This document shows, piece after piece, positions 1-15,817 of a stretch of 64,000 nucleotides of DNA; positions within the stretch are counted from its first letter, which is position 1, and each line of letters begins with the position of its first letter. The DNA is taken from the NCBI RefSeq assembly GCF_027744825.2, contig NC_071334.1, forward strand, positions 43,253,437 through 43,317,436. Direction: 5' to 3'. Position numbers and translations under genes: made by a program. The stretch comes from Synchiropus splendidus. Taxonomy: Eukaryota; Chordata; Actinopteri; Syngnathiformes; Callionymidae. Under the pieces are notes generated by a model, which searched no databases, had not been told where the DNA came from, and saw nothing but the letters and a program-made list of their open reading frames with translations.

Positions 1-6220
<6,220 letters not shown>

Positions 6221-7163
6221 TCTTGACTTTAGGGTTGCAACTAACGATTATTTTTGTTGTCGACCAACCTATTCATTGACTTGCGTCCACCCGTACTTAG
6301 GACCATGGCCAGCAGATGCTTATTTTTTGTTTTATTCAACGTCTGGCACCACAGCACGTAGCAGCCCGGCATCACATACGACAGTTACGGCAGCACAGTA
6401 TCCAGCATCTCACTCTCACACAGTGATCTACCACTACATTAGTAGCTAAAGCCCTCGCGTCGGCTATTTTGAATGACATTCGACTTACGTCCAATCTGAC
6501 TTACAGCCGGTTGGTCGGAACCGATTACGGTCGTAAGTCGGATGTTACTTGAATTTTTTAATTTCTGTATAACCTTAAGTTGCTTAAATCATCTCACTGT
6601 GATACTCAGACACCATACATTATTAAACAAGTATATTAAAATAATGACACAACTTCCCGAACATGTATTAACTCTGTGAAGCATAAAACAGTTGACAGAG
6701 AGCTCCAGTTCTTTAAAACAGAGGTCTTCTTTGGTCCTTGAGAAGAATTTAAACTCATCAATACTCATATTTGTATCTCATATGAAATATCAGATCAACA
6801 TCCACATCAAAAGGCCTTATTTGAATAATACTCTAGTTCAGTTCTGGTTATTATTAGGAGGAGGAGAGAGACAGAGGACTCAACACATCTAGAACTTACA
6901 AGTTAGCTAGCTGTTATCTACCATGGTGTCCAAGGGGGTTGCTCATCCTTGAGACGCGTTATCTTCGCAAACAAAACAAAGCCACACTTTTGAACATTAC
7001 GACCCGTCGCCGCTCAAACTCCTCCGTGACTGTGACTGAGGCGGTCAGTTGGAGGTGGTGACGCGGAGCCTGGGGCGCACAGCGATGGTGGCCAGCTGGA
7101 GACCGACCTCAGTCAGGAACCAATTAAAGGAACAGAAATGAACATTTCTTAATGATCCCAGAG

Positions 7164-7908
7164 TGTCATAATTGACGGCTGATGGACCCAAGTGCAGGCA
7201 GTGTTGGTCGGCAGAAGGCACGGGAGACGAGGTTAACTTACAATTTATTCGTTGGAACAAATAAATAAGTACAGACAGACAGACAACTAGAAAACTAAGG
7301 ACGCCGGGAACCAAAACGCGGACCGGGAACAACACACAGGGAACGGGGTAAATCTGGAAAACAAGAGAGGCGGATTAGAATCAACGACCTACAATATAAA
7401 TGGGAGAACAGAAAACACACACCCGGAGTTAAGCTCAACGTGGTGGTGGCACTAAACTGAAAGCGCTCGGTGGCGGCGGCTAATCAGACACACACACACG
7501 ATGGGTAAACTGACGAAAACTAAAAGTGAGACTTAAATAACAAGCTCACAACGCGGTCTGAATTGGAGGATGGGAGCAAAGACAAAAAGCAGAGCGAGGA
7601 AGGATGAGGACAAACCAAGATGCGGCTGAAATAGAGATCAAGCGCGCAAGGAGAATTTAGAAGAGACCAGGGAGGAAAGCGAACACACGGAAGTCTTGAA
7701 ACAGTTTACCTTGACGAAGCGAGAAGCAACAATCTGGCAAACAGGGCTGACGTTCACAGGTTTATATACGAGGAGTCTGATGAGGAGATTAACGCCAGCT
7801 GTGTTGCCAGTGAAGCTGGAGATAAAGCAGGAACAGGAAACCGGGGGTAACAAAATAAAAGCACGAGAGAAATATACAAAAAGGAACAGACAAAGTGCAG
7901 ACATGACA
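7164..7908 (-). repeat. 3' LTR of the nested element
   Basis: It matches the LTR at 9795-10543 almost base for base. By eye I see about three substitutions and one 4-bp difference in a short CA run. On the minus strand it carries a TATA-like box (TATATAA, near 7762-7768) and an AATAAA (near 7245-7250), in the order expected for a promoter followed by a poly(A) signal. The terminal inverted hexamers are TGTCAT and ATGACA. Confidence 0.95.
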
Positions 7909-7919
7909 GTACCCCCCCC

Positions 7920-9800
7920 TTAAGGAGGGCCTCTTGGCACTTTACCAGGTCTATGCGGGTGTAGAGCGTGGAAGTCGCTGAGTAGCCTCTGATCCAAGAG
8001 GGGTCCGGGGACCCAGGACCTTTCCTCAGAGCCAAAAACTTCCCAACTGACCAGATACTGGAATCCATCACCGTTCTGTCTGCTGTTGAGGATGTCTTGC
8101 AGTCTGATGGATGGATGGTCGTCGGAGACGAGGGGAGGAGGAGGCTCATTGGAGGGACTGAAAGAGCTTGGCTGCTGTGACTTGAAAACCACGCTGGAGT
8201 CCTGGGGAGGCGGCGGCTGGGGAGCCACACTCGAGTCCTGGGGAGGCGGCGGCTGGGAAGCCACACTCGAGTCCTGGGGAGGCGGCGGCTGGGAAGCCAC
8301 ACTCGAGTCCTGGGGAGGCGGCGATAGCGATCTCGGGGGTGGTGGCTCGGACTGTAAACTGGGGGTCTGGATCTTGGAAGAGGCTCCTGACAGGTCTGGC
8401 TTGGACGGCGAGCTGGGGTTCCGGAGCACTTCTGGCTTTGCCGGCGCTCTGGAAAGCACCTTGGTAGCCTGACCGGAAACCCCTCTGGAGCGGTGCCGTG
8501 GAGCCAGTGACCTGCAGATGTGCGACGTTTCTCCATCGCGGAGAGAGTGCGAGATGAGCCCAACCCGGGTCTGAGTCACAGAAAGCGAACGAGGGATCTT
8601 GGGACATGTAGGACAGGTCCCAAGAACATGACCAGCCACCCCACAATAAAAACATAGCCCCTGAGCTAACCTGTATCGCCGCACTTCAGAGGAGAGATGA
8701 GTTCTGTTGAACTGCATGGGTCTCTCAGGTTCTGGTGAAACACCAGGGGAAGAGTACTGCTGCTTCTTGTGCCGAGACAGAGAAATGACACCGATCCGAG
8801 TACTAGTCACAGGAGGAGACCGACGGTTCTTTGGGCGTACAGGACAGGTTCTCAGGAAGTGGCCAGCTGCACCACAATATAGGCATAGGCCGCGAGACAA
8901 ACGGCGTTGCCGTGTTTCAGGTGTTAGTCTCGCCCTCCCCACCTGCATGGGTTCAGGCAGATCTGTTGGAGATTCAGACTGGGGCAGAGGTTCAGGTGGG
9001 GAGAACGGGACTGGAAGCACAAAATGAGGAGTGGGCCGTCTCCGCCGGGAATGCTCTCTTAGTCGGTTGTCTATTTTGATAGACAACATAACTAGGTCTT
9101 CTAATGAGCAAGGCTCATCCCTAGTGGAGAGCTGGTCCTGGATATTGCCAGCTAAGCCGTTGTAAAAGGCAGACATGAGCGCTGGCTCGTTCCAGCCTGC
9201 TTCGGCTGCTGCAATACGGAAACGTACTGAATACTCAGATACTGACTCACCTGGAGAGTTCTGCGAAAGCGAAATGAGTCGCTGAGAAGCCTTGGGTCCG
9301 CTCTTAAAAGGAGCGTCGAAAACCCTCCTCATTTCTGCAGAGAAACTGGAAAAATTATTCAGAACAGGAGAGTCTGACTCCCATAAGGAGACCGCCCACT
9401 GACTGGCCTTATCACGCAGGAGGTTTATGCAGTAGGCCACTTTTGATCTGTCAGTTTGAAAATAAGACGGCTGGGAGTCAAACACTAAAGAACACTGGAA
9501 AAAAAAATGTTTACAGAACCCTGGCTTACCAGCATAAACCTCCGGCGTGGGGATTGTTGGTTCACGCCCGCTGGCAACAGGGTGTGCTGGTTCGACTGCA
9601 GAGTTAGCTGACGCAGAAGTGTCAGACTCAGCGGAGGAAGCAGACAGACGGTTAGACACAGAAGACATGCTCTGCAGTTGCTCCAGGACGCTCTGAACAG
9701 CTCTTTCAAGAGTTCCAATTCGCGAGGCCTGGGTGCCTAACGCCTTCTGCAGACCAACAACTACCACTGAGACCTGCTCAAGGCCAGATTGTTCTGTCAT
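7920..9800 (-). CDS. Gag-chromodomain fusion protein of an LTR element
   Basis: An intact frame of 626 codons. Residues about 1-80 are a leader with a possible coiled coil (QKALGTQASRIGTLERAV). About 85-255 is a Ty3-type Gag capsid region (motifs such as YCINLLRDKASQWAVSLWE). Two CCHC zinc knuckles follow, CLYCGAAGHFLRTC near 305-320 and CFYCGVAGHVLGTC near 382-395; each sits in a similar block of about 75 residues (PMQ...GLC.YCG...GHxLxTCP), so this module is duplicated. A proline-rich tract contains about 3.5 copies of the 12-residue unit PPPPQDSSVASQ. The C-terminus (about 565-625) is a chromodomain-like fold (LNSRQNGDGFQYLVSWEVFG, then ERSWVPG), normally found at the end of chromovirus integrases. 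The stop lies directly before the purine tract. Known: Gag packages RNA, and such chromodomains steer integration to chromatin. Inferred: a particle-forming protein that also binds chromatin. It could instead be a simple deletion derivative. Confidence 0.88.
   Translation of the reverse strand: MTEQSGLEQVSVVVVGLQKALGTQASRIGTLERAVQSVLEQLQSMSSVSNRLSASSAESDTSASANSAVEPAHPVASGREPTIPTPEVYAGKPGFCKHFFFQCSLVFDSQPSYFQTDRSKVAYCINLLRDKASQWAVSLWESDSPVLNNFSSFSAEMRRVFDAPFKSGPKASQRLISLSQNSPGESVSEYSVRFRIAAAEAGWNEPALMSAFYNGLAGNIQDQLSTRDEPCSLEDLVMLSIKIDNRLREHSRRRRPTPHFVLPVPFSPPEPLPQSESPTDLPEPMQVGRARLTPETRQRRLSRGLCLYCGAAGHFLRTCPVRPKNRRSPPVTSTRIGVISLSRHKKQQYSSPGVSPEPERPMQFNRTHLSSEVRRYRLAQGLCFYCGVAGHVLGTCPTCPKIPRSLSVTQTRVGLISHSLRDGETSHICRSLAPRHRSRGVSGQATKVLSRAPAKPEVLRNPSSPSKPDLSGASSKIQTPSLQSEPPPPRSLSPPPQDSSVASQPPPPQDSSVASQPPPPQDSSVAPQPPPPQDSSVVFKSQQPSSFSPSNEPPPPLVSDDHPSIRLQDILNSRQNGDGFQYLVSWEVFGSEERSWVPGPLLDQRLLSDFHALHPHRPGKVPRGPP
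8200..8325 (-). repeat. 36-bp tandem repeat inside the Gag-chromodomain ORF
   Basis: About 3.5 near-perfect 36-bp units (TCCTGGGGAGGCGGCGG start on the plus strand) encode a Pro/Gln/Ser-rich linker between the zinc knuckles and the chromodomain. The unit is a multiple of three, so copy-number change keeps the frame. Confidence 0.95.
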
Positions 9801-10543
9801 AATTGACGGCTGATGGACCCAAGTGCAGGCAGTGTTGGTCGGCAGAAGGCACGGGAGACGAGGTTAACTTACAATTTATTCGTTGGAACAAATAAATAAG
9901 TACAGACAGACAGACAACTAGAAAACTAAGGACGCCGGGAACCAAAACGCGGACCGGGAACAACACACAGGGAACGGGGTAAATCTGGAAAACAAGAGAG
10001 GCGGATTAGAATCAACGACCTACAATATAAATGGGAGAACAGAAAACACACACCCGGAGTTAAGCTCAACATGGTGGTGGCACTAAACTGAAAGCGCTCG
10101 GTGGCGGCGGCTAATCAGACTCACACACACACACGATGGGTAAACTGACGAAAACTAAAAGTGAGACTTAAATAACAAGCTCACAACGCGGTCTGAATTG
10201 GAGGATGGGAGCAAAGACAAAAAGCAGAGCGAGGAAGGATGAGGACAAACCAAGATACGGCTGAAATAGAGATCAAGCGCGCAAGGAGAATTTAGAAGAG
10301 ACCAGGGAGGAAAGCGAACACACGGAAGTCTTGAAACAGTTTACCTTGACGAAGCGAGAAGCAACAATCTGGCAAACAGGGCTGACGTTCACAGGTTTAT
10401 ATACGAGGAGTCTGATGAGGAGATTAACGCCAGCTGTGTTGCCAGTGAAGCTGGAGATAAAGCAGGAACAGGAAACCGGGGGTAACAAAATAAAAGCACG
10501 AGAGAAATATACAAAAAGGAACAGACAAAGTGCAGACATGACA
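9795..10543 (-). repeat. 5' LTR of the nested element
   Basis: This is the upstream LTR in the sense of the element. It has the same TATA-like and AATAAA signals as the other copy. Its last six bases on the minus strand, ATGACA, supply the first two codons of the element's ORF, so the predicted start codon lies inside the LTR end. Confidence 0.95.
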
Positions 10544-10711
10544 CAGAGAATGTGATCGTTTCTCACTGCTTCTGAATAACAACCAGTTCTCCATGCCCAT
10601 TCCACGGCATTACACCAACCGCAACATGACACATTGATTCCCAGATTTCGACGACTTTTTGTTGTTGACGTAATCGATGACATCAACTAATCATTGCAGC
10701 CCTTCTTGACT

Positions 10712-13700
10712 CTTCACTGACTTTAGTTGGTCAGTGTGTGACACTCCTCAAGGTGACTTTTATTATGCAGACCGAATGCTGCCTTGGAATTGTCATTGTT
10801 GCTTTAAACCTGAATCTCTGCTGAGCGCTGGTGAAATGCTGTAGTGCTGCCCAAATGCATCGTCCGACGAGAGCACAGCTCAGCATTCACCGCTGCCACA
10901 TACTGATCCATTGATGGCTGCAGTCAAAGCAACTTCTGTGCGCACCACACAGAGATACTTTCAACGGATGCTTACAGTGAGTCAAGGCTGACACCGAACC
11001 TGCACACGGAAACACATCTTAATGTCTGTCAGTCAAACTTTGTTCACTGAATCATCTCTGTCTCCAAATAATGATTGAATGAACTTGGTTCATTCAAAAT
11101 GACTGCAAATAAAGCTATTTTGTTTTCATTGTTGTGAAGCAAGTTTTTCGAAAGGCAGACCGAGATAATGAATAATGTTTGCCATTAGATTTTATTATTG
11201 TTGGCTTCATCAGGTTTTTTTGCCATCTGTTTTTGTCCCCTGCTGACTGCTGGCAGCACCGTTTCTGTCTGCTGCTGTGCTACCAAATTAAGCCATAGTT
11301 TTAATTCCTCATTGTTTTTGGAGGCTTAAAAACATAAACTCACTTGCCACCAGCCTGTAGCTGGATATTCAAAGCGTGAGTATTTAGTTATTCAGCTCAT
11401 GTATCTCATTAAAAAACTAATGTGTACTTTCCACTTCAATCTGTCCTCAAAGTTTTCCTTTTTTTAACACTCTCTCAGTTTGCAGGCTGTGATGCAGATG
11501 GATTACGTTCAGAAGTGGGTGAAATGCTTTTTCCTCACACTCCATCCATTTATTATCTGGTTCATGCAGGAAGACTGTAGATCAGCCCCGCTCACTCCGC
11601 TCGGGACTACCAACACACGCTCCATCACCACGCCAGCCTCAGTTATAATCACACCTTCCGGCAATTAGAGGGTCCGCAATTAATCTAAATCCAAGAGGCA
11701 CCAGCTGTCATTTGGTGGAGTTGAACCAAATCCTTTTTTTTCTGAGTTATGACGGTGCCATTAACCTTGTGTGCTTCTTGTAAACAACCCTTGAATACAT
11801 TTTGAAAGAAATGGCTGCATGACATTCACCTCACTGATTCCTTTCCCAATGCATAGTGGGAAGATCATTTCTATATTTATTTTATATTATTTTATTTTAT
11901 ATAGCAGAATGAATGCATTATGTGATGTCCATGTGCTTTGGTGGAATTGCCAAGTGGGATTGGAAATGAGTTCTGGCTGGCCTCATTGTGAATGAGCTCA
12001 GGTATCAAGGGATCTTTTTTACAGTTGACAGTAGGATAGAGCTGAGAGTGACAGACTTGATTATTTTTCTGTCCGGTGAAGGAGCTGAGTTGAAAAGCAT
12101 ACATTCTGATTTTTCGCTCAATTGATGTCCCTTAGCTCACCTGTTCCTGCAACAGCGTGGGCGCAAGATAAGGCAGGTCTGAATTGCAACTGCTTTGTAA
12201 GGTTAGTCAACACATTGTCACTCCTAAGGCGTCACATAGTGACTGTGTCCTCATGTAGACTGCAGCTTCCAGTGAAGGAACCGAAGGCAACCTTTCTGGT
12301 GCATGTCGATGTATCAGATCTCAATTTTAACAAATGTTGCCTTGCATTGTATGACAAGAGTGGTTGGGGTTAGGACACGTGAGGACATCTTCATTGTTGT
12401 CATGTGGTACATGTGGCCATACCAACCAGTGCGCATCATGAGTGAAGCTCAAAAAGTGGCATGAAATTGAATTTCAAGAGCAAAACCTTAAGGAGTGCTA
12501 ACACGTGACTTAACCCACCACTTTCTCACTGAATGCATCAACATGCAATTCAGACTGCTGACTTCGGCAATGGACTAGTGGACAATAGTCGACTCTTATA
12601 TCTTGTAAAATGTGTTGGGTTACTGTTTTGGGAGGAGCTTACATTAGAGCCAGAGTCAACAAAAGCAGGACCCGATCTCTTGTGAACACGAGCAAAAACA
12701 TTTTAGTTTCATGACTTAGATTGAGAGCCAGTTGTGTTTCCAAAGAGACCGATCCTAATCTGCGAAACCTCCTCCACTGCTTTTCCAGAATGACAACCAT
12801 GAGCCATGGTCTTTCTACAGGGTCCTCAGAAGTCGCAGTCATAGTTTGAGCCTCTTTTGGATGACTGAGCTCACCTTATCTGTAGGGGGAAAAATGCCCC
12901 CTTGTAGGGATGCTCTTGTTCTCTGGGTACCTACCCTGTGATGATATGTGAAGTTAGTTATAAGATGGCGCAGCATGTAGGATTCTTTACAAATCTGTCT
13001 CTGGGTCACTGTCTCTTGCTTTATCAGCCTTACAGGTCCACACCACGGTCTCAGGCTAAGGGCCCATTTATGCTCAATATTACATATAGATCTATATAAG
13101 GATGAAACCTTCTGCTGTGATCTACGTTCATTTCCTCCGTATTTCTGCATGTTTCCACTAAGGGCCATGTTTGCATTGGAGTTTGTCATAAACGTTTGAC
13201 TGTGCGCTGCCCCCCCGGTGGATATGTTGGTGAACCACAATGCCACCATAAAGAATGCATGGAAGTATATGAGCAGTGACGGTCATTTGAAAGGTGAAGG
13301 GAGCATAAATGGGCCTTAAGAAACTAGCCTTACCTTTTCTTACTCCAAAGAAAACATTTTTTTTGGTCACTAAATACTTAATTATTCTATTGTATGCCAC
13401 CATGAGAAATAGATATATGAACAGTGTCGTCACTTACAGCAACTAAGATAAAATCAGATAAAAGCAAATGGCCCCGTTCTGTTCTTCTGACTTCACTATC
13501 ATTATACAGGACTCAGGGTGAGAGTCTGATTCTGTATTTGTGCCGCGTTGCTTCTGCTATCTAAAAGAACCATGTCAACCCGGCTGACAGATTGATACAC
13601 CCTTAAATGGCTTGACTCATCTTACTGTGATAAGGAACGTTGATATGTGGAAACTGAGTGCAGATGGTTGCGTCTGCAGTAGGAGATGCTGTGTGGCACT

Positions 13701-14655
13701 GTGCAGCAGGCTGATGAAACAGCAACTGAAACTTCTGTCTCATTGAGATTCCTCTTAATTCATCAACACGAATCTAGTCGCTTTTTTCATTCATCTGAAG
13801 GTTTGTGGGTCAGGTTTGGGTTGAATGAAAAGACTTCTTGTTTCTGCCAGTCCTGAACTTTGCCTCCCAGGTTTCACCCAATATGACAGTTGACGCAGTG
13901 ATGCACAAAAACTACAAAAAAAGCTTTTGACTCTCCCCATTGTGTGTGTATTGTGTATTTATATAAGGTTTAGTCACCCATATCTTGGAAGGCATCTAGT
14001 CTGGAGGCCTATTGGAAAAAATATGCTCTGATAAATTTATGGTAAAATAAAAATCTAATCCTGCAAAAACACATTTATTCCCAAGTGAAAATAAAATGAT
14101 AGTCTTTTTTTTTTTTAATGCACCCTATTGGCAAGCCCACAACCTCCCTCTCCTTACTGTATGAACGCCATTGTATGCTTCACTAGCTGTGCTACGTGTT
14201 GTGCCTAGTTTATGTCTTCCATCTGTTGTGATTTTTTTTTTACTTTCCCCAACTATGATCTTGCCCACTTGTGTGGAACTAAAACACTTATGTGATATGA
14301 GGATAGCCCAGATGGAGGTCTTCACTTAGGTTTTCAAAATGTAGCACACAGCACCCCCTTCATCACTGTATGGTACGTGTGTGGCTCCGAGAAGCCAGGA
14401 GGCTGAGATCACACCACACCTCCCGGCTCTGTCAGGCTCATGATTCCCATGAACGGCATTAAGTCTTGTACAGCTGTTTTCCTTTGCACTCAACTACTTC
14501 TGATTTTTTAAATTTATTTATTTGCTCTATGACTTGGGATGTATCTTATGTTGTTGTTTATAACTGATGTTTTAATGTAATAACTTGGATTCTTCTTCAG
14601 TAAAGAGTGTGTCGCTAATAAGTAAACTAATGATTCATGTTTTTTTTCTCCTCAG
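10712..14655. other. Non-coding region before csgalnact1, with one MITE
   Basis: No coding exon was recognised. It contains the inverted-repeat element at 13060-13316 and otherwise AT-rich unique-looking sequence. If the csgalnact1 transcript starts further upstream, this is part of its first intron or 5' flank. Confidence 0.5.
13060..13316. mobile_element. PIF/Harbinger-like MITE, copy A
   Basis: The ends are near-perfect inverted repeats: GGGCCCATTTATGCTC on the left and GAGCATAAATGGGCCT on the right. They are flanked on both sides by TAA, the three-base target duplication typical of PIF/Harbinger elements. It carries no transposase. A longer copy with the same ends lies at 26704-27183. 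The intervening sequence is also similar (for example ATTACATA, and the CATTTC..CCGTATTTCTGCA region). Confidence 0.8.
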
Positions 14656-15060
14656 AACCGGGTCCACATTGTGAAGTAACCACAGATGACCGTAGAGTTG
14701 CGAGCTCATAGAATGTAGCGCTGCTTCTCCCTGCATCATCCAGCTGATTCAATTATTCCGGGAAACACTTTCCATCACACGAGTCAAGAGACAGGAAGAA
14801 GAAATTATGGACGCACTGAGTCACACATGATGTAACAAGTCTGGGATGGATGCTGAAAACACAGTGTGTACTTAGTTTAACTGGCAATGCCCATGTTTTC
14901 TCTGAAGAAGCTTATCGGGCGCCAGTAGAAACAACAGATGAAGTGACCTCACGCTGATAAGCAGCCGGTGATGGAACACAATCATAGACTTATCACAGCG
15001 GCTGTGTGTGAGGTCACATGAGTATTTGATTTGTGAGGCGTTTGGATGATTCTCTCTGCG
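14656..15060 (+). other. Probable 5' UTR part of the first coding exon of csgalnact1
   Basis: A strong acceptor (a T-rich tract then CTCCTCAG) ends at 14655. From there the sequence runs without an obvious donor into the csgalnact1 start codon. Upstream non-coding exons are therefore likely but not identified. The UTR contains upstream ATGs and in-frame stops. Confidence 0.45.
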
Positions 15061-15817
15061 ATGTTACGACGTGGATTGCTCGCCTGGGTGTCACGGGTTG
15101 GCGGGGTGCTGGTGCTCCTCTGCTGCTCTTTGTCGCTCCTCTATGTTATGACCTGCAGCCCCCCACACTCGGACGACCCCCCTTTGAGTCACGTGCTGCC
15201 CCGTGCAAGTCCCAACCACGTCGTTGGTACAGGGCCAGGAGCCGGAGCTGTGGTCGGTAAAACTGCGGGAGCTGGCCCTTCACAGAGTAATGGTGTCCAG
15301 TCTTATCAGGCGCTGCTGCAGGAGCGAGAGGAGCAGCATCGACTTCACATTTCCTCTCTGAAGAAGCAGATTGCTCAGCTCAAAGAGGCTCTGCAAGAGC
15401 GTAGTCAACAGCTGAAAGGGGTGCAGGAGACTTTAAAGAGAGCTTCTGGAGGAACAGTGGAGGCTCATGAAGCTGGGCCTGCATCTGTTGTTGGACTTGG
15501 TGAAGCTCAAGGCGCTAAGAGCCAACAGAGTGACCTCCAGGAGTTCCTTGGAAGTCAGCTGTCGAAGGCAGAGGTGACCTCTGGATCCAGACTCCCCAGT
15601 GAATATGCAGTGGTTCCCTTTGAGAGCTTCACCCTGCAGCGAGTCTACCAGCTAGAAATGGGACTGACTCGCCACCCGGAGGAGAAGCCGGTACGCAAGG
15701 ACAAAAGAGACGAGCTGGGGGAGGTCCTGGAGACCGCCCTGCACAACCTCAACACACCGTCATCCCAGCAAGACAGCCAAACCAGCAAAGTATACTCACC
15801 GTCCGACTTCATTGAAG
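15061..15817 (+). CDS. csgalnact1: csgalnact1 coding exon 1 (tail, membrane helix, stem)
   Basis: It encodes the cytosolic tail, the signal anchor (rich in V, L and C), a Pro/Ala/Gly-rich spacer absent from the shorter human stem, the coiled coil and the start of the catalytic region. It ends GAAG|gtaac in phase 1. Confidence 0.95.

Larger units (their letters stand above)
7164..10543 (-). mobile_element. Complete LTR element, chromodomain Ty3/gypsy-like
   Basis: Two long terminal repeats (745 and 749 bp) enclose 1,886 bp. Both LTRs begin TGTCAT and end ATGACA, and the element is flanked by the perfect 5-bp target duplication CAGAG (7159-7163 and 10544-10548). The element reads on the minus strand: a purine tract (TAAGG then a run of G) lies just upstream of the 3' LTR at 7909-7922. 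The interior is filled by one ORF of 626 codons. Protease, reverse transcriptase, RNase H and integrase core are absent, so it is non-autonomous and must have been mobilised in trans. The chromodomain and the Gag type point to the vertebrate chromovirus (sushi-like) lineage; the exact family needs a search. No standard tRNA primer site was recognised after the 5' LTR. Confidence 0.92.
6229..10703. mobile_element. hAT-like DNA element interrupted by an LTR element
   Basis: The 8-mer TCTTGACT occurs at 6221-6228 and again at 10704-10711. Directly inside, the left edge reads TTAGGGTTGCAAC and the right edge, reverse-complemented, reads AGGGCTGCAATG, so the two ends form short imperfect inverted repeats. 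An 8-bp duplication with GGGCTGCAA-type ends fits fish hAT-like non-autonomous elements. Removing the nested LTR insertion leaves about 1.1 kb with no transposase frame that I can see. The left end has two extra T compared with the right, so the exact border is uncertain. A short inverted stretch near 6480-6545 (CGACTTACG against CGTAAGTCG) may be a further small insertion. Confidence 0.55.

Noticed and set aside
8200..8325. Regular 36-bp repeats considered as a CRISPR-like array
   Set aside because: The units are contiguous with no spacers, are in frame inside a retrotransposon ORF, and the genome is a vertebrate.
8086..8472. Gly/Trp-rich plus-strand frame
   Set aside because: It is the antisense reading of the proline-rich 36-bp repeats.
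7754..8655. Frames of 269 and 169 codons on the minus strand overlapping the Gag-chromodomain ORF
   Set aside because: They are shadow frames caused by GC-rich repeats inside the real ORF; they show no domain and the 36-bp repeat translates to low-complexity sequence.
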